From Eumeta japonica (taxonomy: Eukaryota; Arthropoda; Insecta; Lepidoptera; Psychidae): 64,000 bases of DNA. The position numbers were made by a program, and so were the translations under genes. Positions 1 through 11,602 of this stretch are shown one piece after another. Below the pieces are notes generated by a model, which made no database searches, was not told the DNA's origin, and worked only from the letters and a program-made list of their open reading frames with translations. Numbering within the stretch: the first letter of the stretch is position 1; every line of letters begins with the position of its first letter. The stretch is taken from NCBI GenBank assembly GCA_005406025.1, contig BGZK01001415.1:1-64000 (forward strand), given 5' to 3'.

Positions 1-1072
1 TATGGAATTCGTAACTAAACAGACTAAAACCATCTACAAATGACTCCGCGTCGAATGGTCAAAGTTGCATATCTATACGTTGAGTAGTTTTAACTAATGT
101 CCGAACAAAGAAATATAGTTTTTTTCATATATATATATACATAGAGATATAGACAATTACATATTATATGTTTCAGATAATTATATGGAATGTTTATGAT
201 TCTGAACTCAACGCTATGAATTTAATGTTGAGGTGTTCTGTCCTTACCGCCATTGGCCACCAACCTACGTGTCTGATCAGACAAGGCAGCTCAATTTGCA
301 GCGACTCATTAGCCTCGGAACCGATCTTAAATCACGCAATCTATTTTGGTGAAACTTTTAAGCTGTCGAATTAATGAAGTATCAAAGCTCGTATTAGGTG
401 TCGAATGTAACGATCAAGGCCAACATTTTAGAAATGCATTAAAATTTACTATTTCACTACATTCGATTCTATAAAACGCGCTACAGAACCCGACTTTAAA
501 ATCAGTCTCCATCGGTGCCCGAAGCTAATTTGTCAAGCGCGTGACAGTAAATAACACCAATTGATTTCCAAACGGGAAAGGCGTAAATCAGCCGCGTTCG
601 CGGCGGACGGCCGTTTGTCCGCGTGACGTACGGCCGCTGTTTTGACAAACGAATTGTCGTGAACAAGTCAAAGGACCGCGCCCGTTTTTAAAATCGAATA
701 TGAAATTATGTAGGGGACTAAAAATTTTATTCACGTATTATGTATCAATTTTAAGTCTTTTTTTTTGTAATAAAAATAAAAAATGGGACAAGTCACAGAC
801 TGCCAGAATTGCGGTTTATTGTCTATCTCATATTCGAGAATTTATAATTATTCCGGATGATCGAGCTCCGGTAATCGGTGGGCGTCGACCCGCCCTAGAT
901 ACAGCCGCCGTTTACCGTTAACCAGAATCCCTGAGAAATCATCTAGAGTTTCCATTGTAAGAAATGACCCTTCAACCCCTAGGTGTAATTTAAGTATGAA
1001 ATGTAATTTAAGTGCGTGTAGCTAAATGTCAGTTTCTGCGTGCGCATTTTTATGTATTATCTGAGCGAGGTA
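1..1072. other. Non-coding flank with GC-raised patches
   Basis: No gene is supported here. Two patches, about 200-360 and 480-960, are clearly richer in GC and in CpG than the AT-rich surroundings and contain strings such as gcgttcgcggcggacgg. The short open frames across them (168-374, 700-921) resemble no protein I know and lack splice context. I read these patches as candidate conserved non-coding DNA. A short (AT)n run lies near 125-145. Confidence 0.4.
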
Positions 1073-1604
1073 TAGGGTAGACTGGGTACAGTTGAAACTA
1101 TTTGGATTTTATCGTTCATGATATTGTTATTTATAAGTCTAGCGATTAATATGATATATCGAATTCAAAAGCGCGTTTCTAACTGCGAAAGGGCTATACC
1201 ATTTTAGTTCATGGAGTATTATTTTTAGATGTACACAAAATAAAAAATAACTCGATTTGTTTCAATCATCTCCATGCCTGGGGCGGTTGCAACATCGATT
1301 GGGATCAGTTGAAACGCATGCAAATAATACAAAATATCATATTATAACATGTTTTATTTTCTATAAATTTTAGTAATAAACATAATTACAGCACCGTACG
1401 ACAACATTAATCAGTCTTCAAGTTTTTTACACTCATAACGATATTTCCAATCAGAATTTGACGAGTAATAACTAATTAACGCAATTAACTAAAATAATGA
1501 AGATCAACAATATTATATAAAACAAAGCCAACAAAACGAAAATAATTTTAGGAATAAACTAAAAAGACACAAATCTTCCATCAAATTAAAATTTCACTTA
1601 GGGC

Positions 1605-1905
1605 TCAATCCGAGTCGCAATCGTGGCAAACATAGCTAAATCCACCTTCTGTGCAGTTTTGGCCAGCCCACTGTTTACAACTGTCGCATTGAGGCCACTT
1701 TTCTCCTGATCTGCTCTCTGAGTATAATGTCTTGATGTATGTCGCTTCCGTAAATATCTCAGGAGAGGACAGTAGTTCATTCCATTCTTTCCCCCGGCCT
1801 TTTGCAGTGAATCTCCAGCTTTAACCGCCTCATATGCATCTTTATACCTCGACAAGTCACTCTGCCCTCTGGAAGTCTTTCTTATGCGAACTATCTGGTT
1901 CGCAT
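1605..1905 (-). pseudogene. Pogo/tigger-like transposase remnant: HTH start joined to PHD-like zinc-finger end
   Basis: Reading down the minus strand, a 3' splice-site-like ttttccag is followed at 1905 by a frame reading DANQIVRIRKTSRGQ, then SRYKDAYEAVKAG...SLQKAGG...LLRYLRKR. This is the shape of the pipsqueak/CENP-B-type helix-turn-helix at the start of pogo-clade transposases. After a frame change near 1740-1755 the minus strand reads EKWPQCDSCKQWAG, NCTEGG and YVCHDCDSD, then stops at 1605. That is a Cys-rich PHD-like finger of the type found at the C-terminus of many insect pogo-like transposases. The whole DDE catalytic domain that should separate the two parts is absent, so the gene cannot make a transposase. 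The family reading is from motif recognition only. Confidence 0.7.
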
Positions 1906-2191
1906 CTGGAAAATAATATATTTACTGTTTCAACCGTACCCACAAATATTGTTTCAAACCCCGCCTTAGTAAAACAATTTATGAAAATGATCATATAATA
2001 AGACATTAAAACTAGTTGTTATTCCATATTCTACAACTTTCATAAAAATCACAAACACATACTCAATACTTTAACTAAAATAGAACACACGATAATATGA
2101 TAAATCTGAGAAGAGAAATACTTACTTTTGGGTACCAAAATACAAAACCGTTACACGATAACACTGCGCGGGGAACGTCACAAATAGTCTA

Positions 2192-2689
2192 AGATCCGGC
2201 CATAGAATGACCTTCACCCATCGTATTACGGGATGAAAATGATTTTTTTATAAAATTAAATATGTTAAAAAATTAATTTACAGGAGGTTGTCTGAAAAAT
2301 TTGGTGCAAAGTGTAATTAATTAATAATTAAAAAATGTTTTGTTTTTAAACATTACACTCATTCCCTTACGCAAAAAACTGTATACTAATCAGAAGTATG
2401 TAGCTCATAGAATATACAAACGCTGGGTTGACTTTTTCCGGTGCAATTGTCAGGTAGGCAGGTATATACAGGTAAATCGATACTAGTAATTTGCAACGAT
2501 CCAGTTACGCGATAAACCTTATATCAAAATAAAGATAATTTTATTTTGAATATAATGACATAAGGTTGGCTGCAAAAATTGGTGCTAAATCCCGGTTGTC
2601 GATTTTTAAAAACGAAATATTCCTGCGGTTGAAAACGTGCGAAAGAGAGGTCCGAGGAACGTATCCAGTGCGATAGAAAAGGATGCCGC
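2192..2689 (+). repeat. Left long terminal inverted repeat of the nested transposon
   Basis: Matches 4490-4990 in inverse orientation over about 500 bp. Shared blocks include the stretch around 2441-2475 (ttgcaacgatccagttacgc nearby) and the stretch around 2605-2690 ending ggatgccgc. Differences are single-base changes and small homopolymer length changes, so the insertion is fairly young compared with other elements in the window. Confidence 0.85.
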
Positions 2690-3129
2690 ATTGCAGCTGT
2701 GTGTCGCTCTGTCGACGAAAGAGAGTGCGCATGCTCTTTGTGAAATAGAGAAAGACGGTGATAGGCTATAGTAAGTGCTGAGCATTATTTCGGAGCATCT
2801 GGCAATGCATTTTTGCACAAAATGATAAAATTATGTATGTAGTACATATATGTAAATATATATGTATATATAAATCGTCATTATATTTAAGTGTATGAAT
2901 ATTTTTGTAAAGAAATAATTTATGACATACTTATCTTGAAAATTTCGTGTTTTTTACATCAGGAGACTTAATTAAATAAAACAAAGCAAAAAATCAAAAG
3001 TTTTTCCGAAATAAAAATTAAATAAAACATAAATTACAAACATGAAATACAAAGCTATAATTTTGTACAAAAATTTTATTTTATTATAAAGACAATATTT
3101 TGATTAAATATTTTTTTAATTAATTTACA

Positions 3130-4462
3130 TTATTCAAGGTCTGATTCATCGGAAATAAAACTTGTATCTTCAAGTTCAGAACATTCGTCACTATTTTCGT
3201 TTTCTGTCATTTCAGCAATACCTTGTACTGTTAAAGGCGTTTGGTCCCCAATGAATCCTGTTGGTTGTAGATAATCATCAAGATACCAACCACAATTTTC
3301 AGGTTGTAATTTAACAGATTGAGGATCCGTCGCATGAAACCACATAGAATTGACAAAAATTGTTCTCGAATTTTTTTGTTGCAGTGATATCCAGCACGGT
3401 GGTATAGTATTTGAGTCAAAACTTTTGATTTTTTTTTAATGTTTCGCTATCTTCTTTCGAAGAATAAGTTTTGAGAAAAATTCGACATCTCGCTTCATTC
3501 ACCCTGTTGCAGTTTTTTATACCGTACATACTAGCAGTGAACTCTTGAACTGTGTCCATTTTTTCGTTAATGAAAAGATCAGCTTCATCTGTTAATGAAG
3601 AAAAAACTGTCTGATACTTTTCGTTTTTGGAAAATAATTTAAAAGGTTTCACTTTTCCTTTATTAAAGAATGCTGCCGTATAATCGCATCCTGTAAATGC
3701 ATGAAAAGCTGGAAGACTTTGGCATAACTTGGATCTCAACTTCAAAGCTAATTCAGTGCAATTAACGCATTCCAGATATTGATTATATTTTTTTTGTCGC
3801 TGAATTGGCTAGCCAAATTTCTGAATGTTGAATTTTGTGCATATTTCCCAGTAAAATAACCAAAACATCAGTATCAGAGGCCTTTATTAAAATTTTTGAA
3901 CCTGGTGGCGCTTTAAATGCGTGAAAAATCATCCTTGTATCCGCTTCTTCATGATGGCATACATAATCAACTTCTTTATTTTGTTTTATAGCATTTTGCT
4001 GAACTTCGTAAGAGAAACACTGATGGTCAACGGTTAAGAATTTTTTTTTATTTTTAATGATCGTTACCAAATTTTGGTTTTCCCAATACTCAGCCAAAAA
4101 ATGTACCAAGGCTGTTTTGAAGGAATAGTTTTTGAGGCTGTTCAAAAACTCTTTGGGTCTGGTTTGTTGAAGTCCGGAAATTTTATACGGAGTGTCGAAT
4201 TCTTTGCGACTGTGACGTTCGGAATCTTTAATCGACGTTGATAAATAACGATCAAAAACTAAATGTATTTCTGTTGCTGTTGTTGAACAAAGTTTTATGA
4301 GTATTGACTCTGCAACTTTTTCAAATGTTTGTGGCATAAAAGATCAGACTAATTACAGAAAGTAAAACCGTCGATTATTTCAACGCTGATATTTGTCGGC
4401 TTGGCCACTTCTGTTTCCGATTTTAAAGCTTTCGCTAACGTTGACTTATCAGTTTTGAACAT
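3130..4462 (-). pseudogene. Broken XPG/FEN-like (PIN-fold) nuclease-type transposon protein
   Basis: The frame starts at an ATG at 4460-4462 and continues through 4337-3783, 3745-3416 and about 3430-3130 in changing frames. Motifs in order are CHHEEADTRMIFHA, ASDTDVLVILLG, LPAFHAFTGCDYTAAFF and NKGKVKPFKLF, then PPCWISLQQK, CGWYLDDYLQPTG and an acidic tail ending SDESDLE. The EEAD, SDTDVL and GCDY blocks have the order and spacing of acidic metal-binding motifs in XPG/FEN-family nucleases. This protein type is known to me from transposons and uncharacterised proteins of cnidarians, fish and insects. At least three frameshifts break it: near 4345, at an A8 run (about 3786-3795) and at an A9-10 run (about 3428-3437). 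It also looks short at the N-terminus. Function in transposition is not established by the sequence. Confidence 0.7.
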
Positions 4463-4489
4463 TTGACCAGAACATGAGAAAAGAGCAGG

Positions 4490-4990
4490 CGGCATCCTTT
4501 TCTATCGCACTGGATATGTTCCTCGGACCTCTCTTTCGCACGTTTTCAACCGCACGAATATTTCGTTTTTTAAAAATTGACAACCGGAATTTAGCACCAA
4601 TTTTTTGCAGCCAACCTTATGTCATTATATTCAAAATAAAATTATCTTTATTTTGATATAAGGTTTATCGCGTAACTGGATCGTTGCAAATTACTAGTAT
4701 CGATTTACCTGTATATACCTGCCTACCTGATAATTGCACCGGAAAAAAAAGTCAACCCAGCGTTTGCATATTCTATGAGCTACATACTTTCGATTAGTAT
4801 ACAGTTTTTTGCGTAAGGGAATGAGTGTAATGTTTAAAAAAAAACATTTTTTTATTATTAATTAATTACACTTTGCACCAAATTTTTCAGACAACCTCCT
4901 GTAAATTAATTTTTTAACATATTTAATTTTATAAAAAAATCATTTTCATCCCGTAATACGATGGGTGAAGGTCATTCTATGTCCGGATCT
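4490..4990 (-). repeat. Right long terminal inverted repeat of the nested transposon
   Basis: Inverted partner of 2192-2689. It starts with gcggcatccttttctatcgc and ends at GGATCT (4985-4990). Any apparent open frame in this arm (4474-4656) is a by-product of the repeat. Confidence 0.85.
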
Positions 4991-5131
4991 CCTACTAAAT
5001 ATTGAGATACGTGTTCGGACCAGTCGTCCGCTTCGTTTTCCCCTTGTACCCCTCACTTTCTTCCTGTTTATTCGTGAGTTATTTGTTTTGTTTTAATGGA
5101 GCTTTGTTTCAACCGCACCCAGTCTACTCTA

Positions 5132-8100
5132 AGTTAATTAACTAAGTTTAGTAGCTTAAAAAGAACACCCTAAACTCTTAGCTGAGAAATCCATATCTCC
5201 CTTCAGCTATCTAATCTAATCTTTAAAATTTATGTCGTTACAACGTGTTCCAATGGTTTCACCATATTCATCAAATGAAATCAAAAATAGCTTTATTTCG
5301 TAGATAATAGAAATAACACTTGAAATACGTCATAAAAACCTTTTTATTACAGCGAATTGTGCGAAAAGTTCAATATACCCCTGTCCTTCTTTCGTGTTAT
5401 TTTTATTTCAATCTCTGATTGTGGTAGAGGCAATACATAATAGCAATTCAAATTCGATAAAAGTGCTACAGTAAAGAATTTTACTCTTCATGTATTTTAA
5501 AAATCGCATTATAAAATTGAAAAGATAATTGTATAATGCAGTTATCAAAATATATCTCATTTTGTATTTTCATAAATGGCTACCATATAACGTGAAATTT
5601 TGTCATAAATACGTATATGTAGTTATGGCTAATGTGAAAATGATATAAAATTGGTACTATATAAATTTACGAAAGAATTCATAAGAGTATCGAGTTTATT
5701 ATCAAGCAAAAGAATTTAATATAATTATTTCAATTTATGTAAAAAAATACATCATCACTCCGTGACAAATTATGACGTATATCTATGTGATGAAATCTAT
5801 CGATCCAATTTAATTTCTGTAAGGCTGATGTCAAATGAAAACAAAAGTTAATTAACTAGAAACCGACTGCAGAATAAGAAATCAAAAATAAACATTAACA
5901 AGCTAGGTATTAAGTTGAAAGAATTATTAAATATCACGTATTAAACTATAAAGCGTAGGCGGTATTCCGTTTAGAATTTCTGTAAATATAGAAAAATTAC
6001 CCAAAAAAATCTGATGTTTCACAAATTAACACCACCTTATGGGCAACACCACCATTCTTAGTCCTTACTCATGCATTATACAAACAGCTATCCATGAATG
6101 TATCCAATAGCCACGTTGAAGCTACCCATCCCTGCTAGCCACCTTTGCAGATGTGAAACCAGTCAGCGTAAGCGACATTTATGTTGACAGGCACCGGAGC
6201 CTCTGCATAGATGTCGCAGTGCCGTTCCTCCAGAACACCCTCATATCCAGAACTTTACTTCTCTTCGAACAGCAACAATTACAATGCAACAGCCACATGT
6301 TTATTCAAAGTAAATTCAATCAAAATTATTTAAATTATATTTAAGAAGTGAAACAGTAAAAACTAATTATTATCAAATAATTTATAGGTTTTCTGTCAGA
6401 ACAGCGTATTATGGAAACTTTTAAAAATATATCAGTCGGATGGATTGTATTCCAAAAAAAAAAAACTGATAGGTGTTCTTTATTAGTGAATTATGTACTA
6501 AATACACGGTAAACATTTTCATGAGGCGCGATTGCGACGGAAGGACAATGAATGGGTCCAGTTTTCCCTATCCTGGGATAAATCCTGATGTTCTTAAAGA
6601 TGAAACTACAAGGAAATCTTATAATAAATGCAGCATTATGTACATACTGATATTTTAACATTTTATGATTTGAAGGGATTCGTCAAAATAACTACTATTT
6701 ATTGTACAACTTAGAAATAGTTTTTAGTAAAATTATATTAAACTCTATAGAGTGCGTAGTCTTAATCAATTATTAAGGCTCAGTCAAATAAACAGAAATT
6801 GGCTTTAAAATAAAATACACAAATATATTTCAGTTGTTGACATTTTAATATGAAAAAAACATTTATACACTTATACTTACGCGCATACATTTCTGGAATT
6901 TATCTCGTTTGAAATGCTTTTATAAAAAAAAATTGTACCTAAATACAAAAAGCATGAAAAAAATAATCCTTTTCATGTTAGTCCTTTTTTTGACAGTTCA
7001 GCAACAGCCGGTCCGACATGGCACAATATTAACTGTGAATAAATTCGTGAGCGTATTGAAAAAGGGCTAAAACTTCCGGCGGAACAGCGAATAAAATGTG
7101 GAAGTAATAACGATCGAACGAAGTTCCACCGAAGGCTATACGTTGTAAAATGTTTTTCGTGTCATTATTTATATGAATATACAATCGAGATGAAGCTATA
7201 CGCCAAGATTTAAATATAATATATATCCTCCGCTTGCATCGAAACATTTTCGTTCATCTAGCTAAATAAATACAATTAGCTGCTATATGAAAAGGCGTAT
7301 CCTAATCGCTACGCAAGACGCGTTGATGACTGTAGGTGCAGACTCCTCGCGTGCACGACGCTATCGCTCATCATTGTCTGATAGACTTTGGAGTGATGAA
7401 AAGATTTTAAAAGTAGCGTTAAAACTCTGGATTTACGAGTAGAGGCCGCCAAGGTGCGAGATAAAACTGATCGTTGTTATTTTATTAATGGATCCAATAA
7501 TATCACAACAGAGCGGGATGTTATATTGAAAATACATATAACAAATCTTACCGATGTAGCTACACGTGTAATCGTAAAAAGAAGACTGCCTATTTTACTA
7601 ATGTCCCTTTAGTTTGAACCACAGACCAATTATTTTATTATCAATTCTGCTCTGTGGATTGAATTGTAATTAGCTAAATATGAATAAGCATCTAATATAC
7701 ATAAAGTCAGATTAACTAAGTGAGAGGTCCGGTGGTCCACTCCGCCTTCAGATAGATATCCCATTCATACCACAAAAGTCAGTAATACACTGGTGACTCC
7801 TTTGGAGTTGCGTATGTCCATGTGTCGGTAATGATCTACTCTCTGGCGACTCGCATATTCGCTTGCTCCTTAGGAATACCATAAAAAAATAGACAATATA
7901 ACTAACGGACACTAGTAAAATTGTATCTTCAAAATATTTTACTAGTTTTTGAGGTTGTTGTGACATTGGTCTGTGTGTATATACAAAATACAATAAAGAA
8001 AATTTACCTATCACGACTTACTACTGCTGTGAACTGATTTTAATTCCGGTTGCGTATTACCGTTTATATAACGGACAATCTACTTTAATACAAAATCATA

Positions 8101-9480
8101 CCACTGGCTCCAGCCATCGATTTCTTTTAAAACTATTCAAATATTTAAAAGAAATCTTTTCTTTTTGTTGCATTCCCGAATAATTTATAATTACCGAAAC
8201 GGATCCCGAATCGTGTGGGTTTATTTTTCATTAGTAAATTGAACATTCTCTTTTGAGGTATTTTTTGATCGTCGTAACATGACTGCACTTCAGGATTTCA
8301 TCAATGTACCAATTAATTGCTATATAGACGAAATTCTTACTAAGAACAACAATTAAATTTCAGGACCCTCTAAAGTACACAATGCCCGTTATAATATTGA
8401 AATCAATTGAAATAAAATCAATAATATTAGTTTTCAAAATTTAAAAGCAAATTCATTACTAAGTGGCATATCTGCACGAGAGGCGGTATTAGTATTAGGG
8501 TTATTACATTTCTGACCGCTTTCAAACGCTTAACGTAACAACCTCCATTTTCCCGCGATACCCGCCAAAATCGAATCTCGAATCGAATACGATTCAATAA
8601 AGTTTTATTAACACAGGTGCTCCGCGAAGACACGTAGGGGGGTAAGAGGGGCGCAAAAAAGGGACCATCTTTCAGGGAGCGAGGTAACGAGGTCGTTCCG
8701 TAGAAACTATTTCATTTACAACCGCCTGGCTATTTTCGTAGGTCCGAAAATAAAGGTTATATATTTTTCTTTGTCGATAATAGGTCTACGAAAATAATGA
8801 TTCTCCTAGGCCCGGAGCAACTTTTCGTTGTTTGCCTTCGATGTTGTGGAATAATTGTATTTGCTTTTACTTTCAGTCGAAAGTGTTCTAACAAGGCGCT
8901 TGTATTTCGCCGAATTTCGTGAAAGTCAGCAAAAAGCAGATAATTGTATTGTTTGTATTGTATTGACAATATCGCAAATCGATAATTTTTTATTTTTGCT
9001 AAAAATGATAAATGAACTAACTAATGGTGAATGTTATTTAAAATGTTGAATTAAATGAAACGTAAATAATTTATTAATATGGTTATATCGTGATATAATA
9101 ATTTTAGTTTTTGCATTTTTAATTTTAAGATTAAACTCAGCCAAACATTTTTATTCAGCGAAGATTAAAACATCACAATATGGATAGTAGCAGAATCTAT
9201 ACTAAGGCAAGGACGGAGCTATGTGCACCATTTTTGGTATTGTCTTTGAACGGATAGTTTAAAAAGGAGGACAGGAATGGTGTACATGAAGATAAGGCCA
9301 TAAATTTTAATATATGGCCATGCATTTTGATACAAATATTTCTTTTTATCTTAATAAAAATTGGAAGTTCTTTAAAATAACTTATATATATGAATACTTC
9401 TTAATATATAATAATATTCATGGTTTCTCCCAAAAATTAGACAAATTCTATTTCAAAATTACTACAACTTCTAAGCGTAG
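5132..9480. other. AT-rich intergenic DNA, no gene supported
   Basis: I see no exon-like frame with splice context. The short frames at 6153-6344, 7029-7247, 7748-8014 and 8427-8633 are unremarkable. A GC-raised patch at about 8500-8730 and the moderately GC-rich block at 6050-6260 may be old repeat copies or non-coding conserved DNA, but I could not assign them. Confidence 0.35.
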
Positions 9481-9492
9481 AGAAATAAGGGC

Positions 9493-9544
9493 AAATTAAT
9501 AATGCCCTAATACACTGTATAATGTATTAGGGCATTATTAATTT
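9493..9544. repeat. Perfect 22-bp-arm hairpin
   Basis: The arms 9493-9514 and 9523-9544 are exact reverse complements (left arm begins aaattaataatgccctaa), separated by an 8-nt loop. This is probably a short foldback or MITE remnant; no gene or known RNA is associated. Confidence 0.8.
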
Positions 9545-9633
9545 CATATAGATAGCTGGACAGCTAAACGAATGAAAAAACAGAGCGATACAATCACTTT
9601 TTACACTAATAATTAATTTGCGACTCTTTTAAT

Positions 9634-9900
9634 TTGCTTAGAATGTTTACGGTTCAACCGCTTGAAAACTTCGCCGTCACGCGAACAAACGGAAGTGGCG
9701 TCATCGCCGACGTCGCTGAAGAACTTCGCGAGGAAGCGTCGACGCCCGCTCCCCGGAGGACACTTCCGGCGGACCCCCAAAAAAATCTAGGTGAAAGTGG
9801 AATCCCCACACTTCTGCGATTGACAGAGTTTGATAAATTACTTTTATTGAGACATTTGTCGCGGCGCTCATCAATCACGCGGCCTCAATAACGAGCCCCG
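9634..9900. other. GC-rich island, candidate conserved non-coding element
   Basis: The island has an 85-codon open frame on plus and a 74-codon frame on minus. Neither protein shows a family motif, and no splice sites in compatible phase are evident. The right part (atcaatcacgcggcctcaat, ttgataaattacttttattg) has the look of clustered homeodomain/TALE-type sites. It lies just beyond the 3' end of the MINDY-like gene. I favour regulatory DNA over an exon; a lineage-specific exon is not excluded. Confidence 0.35.
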
Positions 9901-11325
9901 GGATGATATTCCGTTTTATATTGAATTCGTGTTTACGGAAAAACAAAGAATATCGCTGTCGAAGGTTCAATGTTCTTATAAAGTGTAATAAAGAATGAAG
10001 TGGAAAAGTTGCAGTTCTATGGTATAGTGCCTTTATCAATATTACACAATTGAAAGTTGTTTAGTGCTTATCACTGTTTGCCCGCCATATGATCTCTGAT
10101 CCTTGATTTGTTGGATCTGTCTCCACCCCGAATAGCGGAACAGCTAATTAAAATATTAAAAATTCAGAAAAAAATGATTAACAAAATTCGTTTTTTCATA
10201 CATTTTTCGAATGTATCGCCATCTCTGATATCAACACATAAACTAAAGTAAGTGAGCTTGACTAAATTTGTATAGAGTACTTCATTTTTTCATTATTTCT
10301 CAAACGCTAAGAGTATATAATTATACATCCTGACTTATCTGTAATAAACTTCCATTCCGTTGTATTCTTTTCAGTATTTGTTATTTTGGCAATTTTTGAC
10401 AGGAAGTTAAGACAGCACATGGTTAGATCGGTAATGTGTCATTATCGCTCTATGGTAGTCCGACCTCTTGTTATTTTATACTCTTTTTTCAGATCGATTA
10501 AATGTACACTGTCGATGTCTGTTATTAAAAAATATGTTTTTATGGACGAATGCCACACGCTGACGGATTGTAATTGGGACATTCCTAACATTCGTGGCCA
10601 AAAAAAAATGTAATATTGGCATCAAGATCTCTATTGGAATGGCAAGACCAGTTACGGACCTGACAATGCAATCAGAATTGACTTCAATAACAGGGCCGTG
10701 ATCGATACTAGAATTGACAGCGATAAAGGCTGATATTACAAATAGGCGGGATTCAGTAGGTACACGCGTATGACACCACGAGTATATCTGAATCATAAAG
10801 AAATAATTATTACTGAACATTAGTTCAGTTTTCAGTCATATTTTCAGCGAAGCGTACGCGTAACGACTATAATATATATAATGAAAATCATTTTGTTTCT
10901 AACGCAACCACTTAAAAATTATTAAATATGTCTGTGACTTTGACCATTTGATGCAGAATCATTTGTAGACAGTTATAGGATTCTCATATTACTATCTTTG
11001 TTTGGATGTCTGTTGATGTATAAATTGTAATTTGCTATCACTACCATTGATACCCAAGAGAGGACAAAGATCGGTATCGAGACATATGTTGTGATCGAGA
11101 GCGGGACGGGGACTGGACCCGGTAGCAGAACCAGAATTGACGTCAAGAACAGAATTATAATCGTGATCAAAATTGATAGAAAAATCAACTGACATGCAGG
11201 ATAAAAGAATTCATTGTATGTCCACGGAAATGAAATTAGGAGCACATTTAAATAAGAAAAATAAAATTAAGCATAGATTATAAATTTACACCCAGCAAAT
11301 CGGGCGGGTGACCGCTAATTGTACA
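9901..11325. other. AT-rich intergenic DNA with degenerate short-period repeats
   Basis: There is no supported gene. The stretches 10620-10740 and 11040-11175 are built of imperfect units around (g)atcgaga, gggactgg and (c)agaattgac. This simple-repeat character explains the long minus-strand frame 10973-11245 and its apparent hydrophobic protein. Confidence 0.4.
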
Positions 11326-11329
11326 GAAA

Positions 11330-11602
11330 ACAAGAGCGGTCGGAGCTCAGTGGTTAAGAGCGTCAGCTTCGAACCGAGAGGTACGGGTTCTGTCCTGTCC
11401 ACAAAAAGATTAACCGATGTGTTCTGAAGTTAAATCCAATTCAAATACGCTCTTTGCCTCGGACAGCAGGTCAAACCGTCGGTAGCGCACCTCGTCATCG
11501 TATCAACCGGGCCAGCGTGGAGGCGGTCCCGAGTCCCTCAATCTGTGACAATGAGATTGTGTGACGACATGACTCAGTAGTGAGGTAAATAAATAAAACC
11601 CT
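11330..11602 (+). mobile_element. tRNA-derived SINE
   Basis: The head contains gctcagtggttaagagcgtc, a good match to a tRNA A box. About 35 bp downstream comes acgggttctgtcc, a degenerate B box. A unique body follows and the copy ends in a simple tail (gtaaataaataaaa, about 11584-11599). The total length of about 270 bp is normal for insect SINEs. It lies downstream of the 3' end of the MINDY-like gene and is not a functional tRNA gene, because the acceptor and anticodon stems are not intact. Confidence 0.75.

Larger units (their letters stand above)
2192..4990. mobile_element. DNA transposon with about 500-bp terminal inverted repeats, nested in the pogo-like element
   Basis: The 2192-2689 arm reappears inverted at 4490-4990 with only scattered mismatches. 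Both ends start AGATCCGG or a close variant. Between the arms lies a broken minus-strand gene for an XPG/FEN-like protein. A 3-bp target duplication CTA is possible (CTA at 2189-2191, and CTA just outside the right end after one or two mismatched bases), but the border is not clean. Long inverted repeats, an XPG-type nuclease protein and a possible 3-bp duplication together recall Academ-type transposons. That class assignment is inference and no separate transposase is visible. Confidence 0.75.
1075..5129. mobile_element. Pogo-like (Tc1/mariner superfamily) DNA transposon, interrupted by a second element
   Basis: The ends are 24-bp inverted repeats. The left one, 1075-1098, begins GGGTAGACTGGGTACAGTT. 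The right one, 5106-5129, read on the minus strand begins GAGTAGACTGGGTGCGGTT. They differ at three positions. Both are flanked by the dinucleotide TA (1073-1074 and 5130-5131), the target duplication expected of Tc1/mariner-type transposases. Variants of the terminal motif recur inside the ends (for example around 1300 and 1925). The interior holds remnants of a pogo-type transposase gene (1605-1905, minus strand) and a complete foreign insertion at 2192-4990. Without that insertion the outer element is about 1.26 kb, so it is an internally deleted, non-autonomous copy. Confidence 0.8.

Noticed and set aside
10973..11245. 90-codon minus frame that looks like a membrane protein
   Set aside because: It is translated from degenerate atcgaga/gggactgg repeats; the hydrophobicity is a by-product and there is no splice or start context.
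11340..11400. Possible functional tRNA gene
   Set aside because: A- and B-box-like strings are present but the stems do not fold and a SINE body and tail follow.
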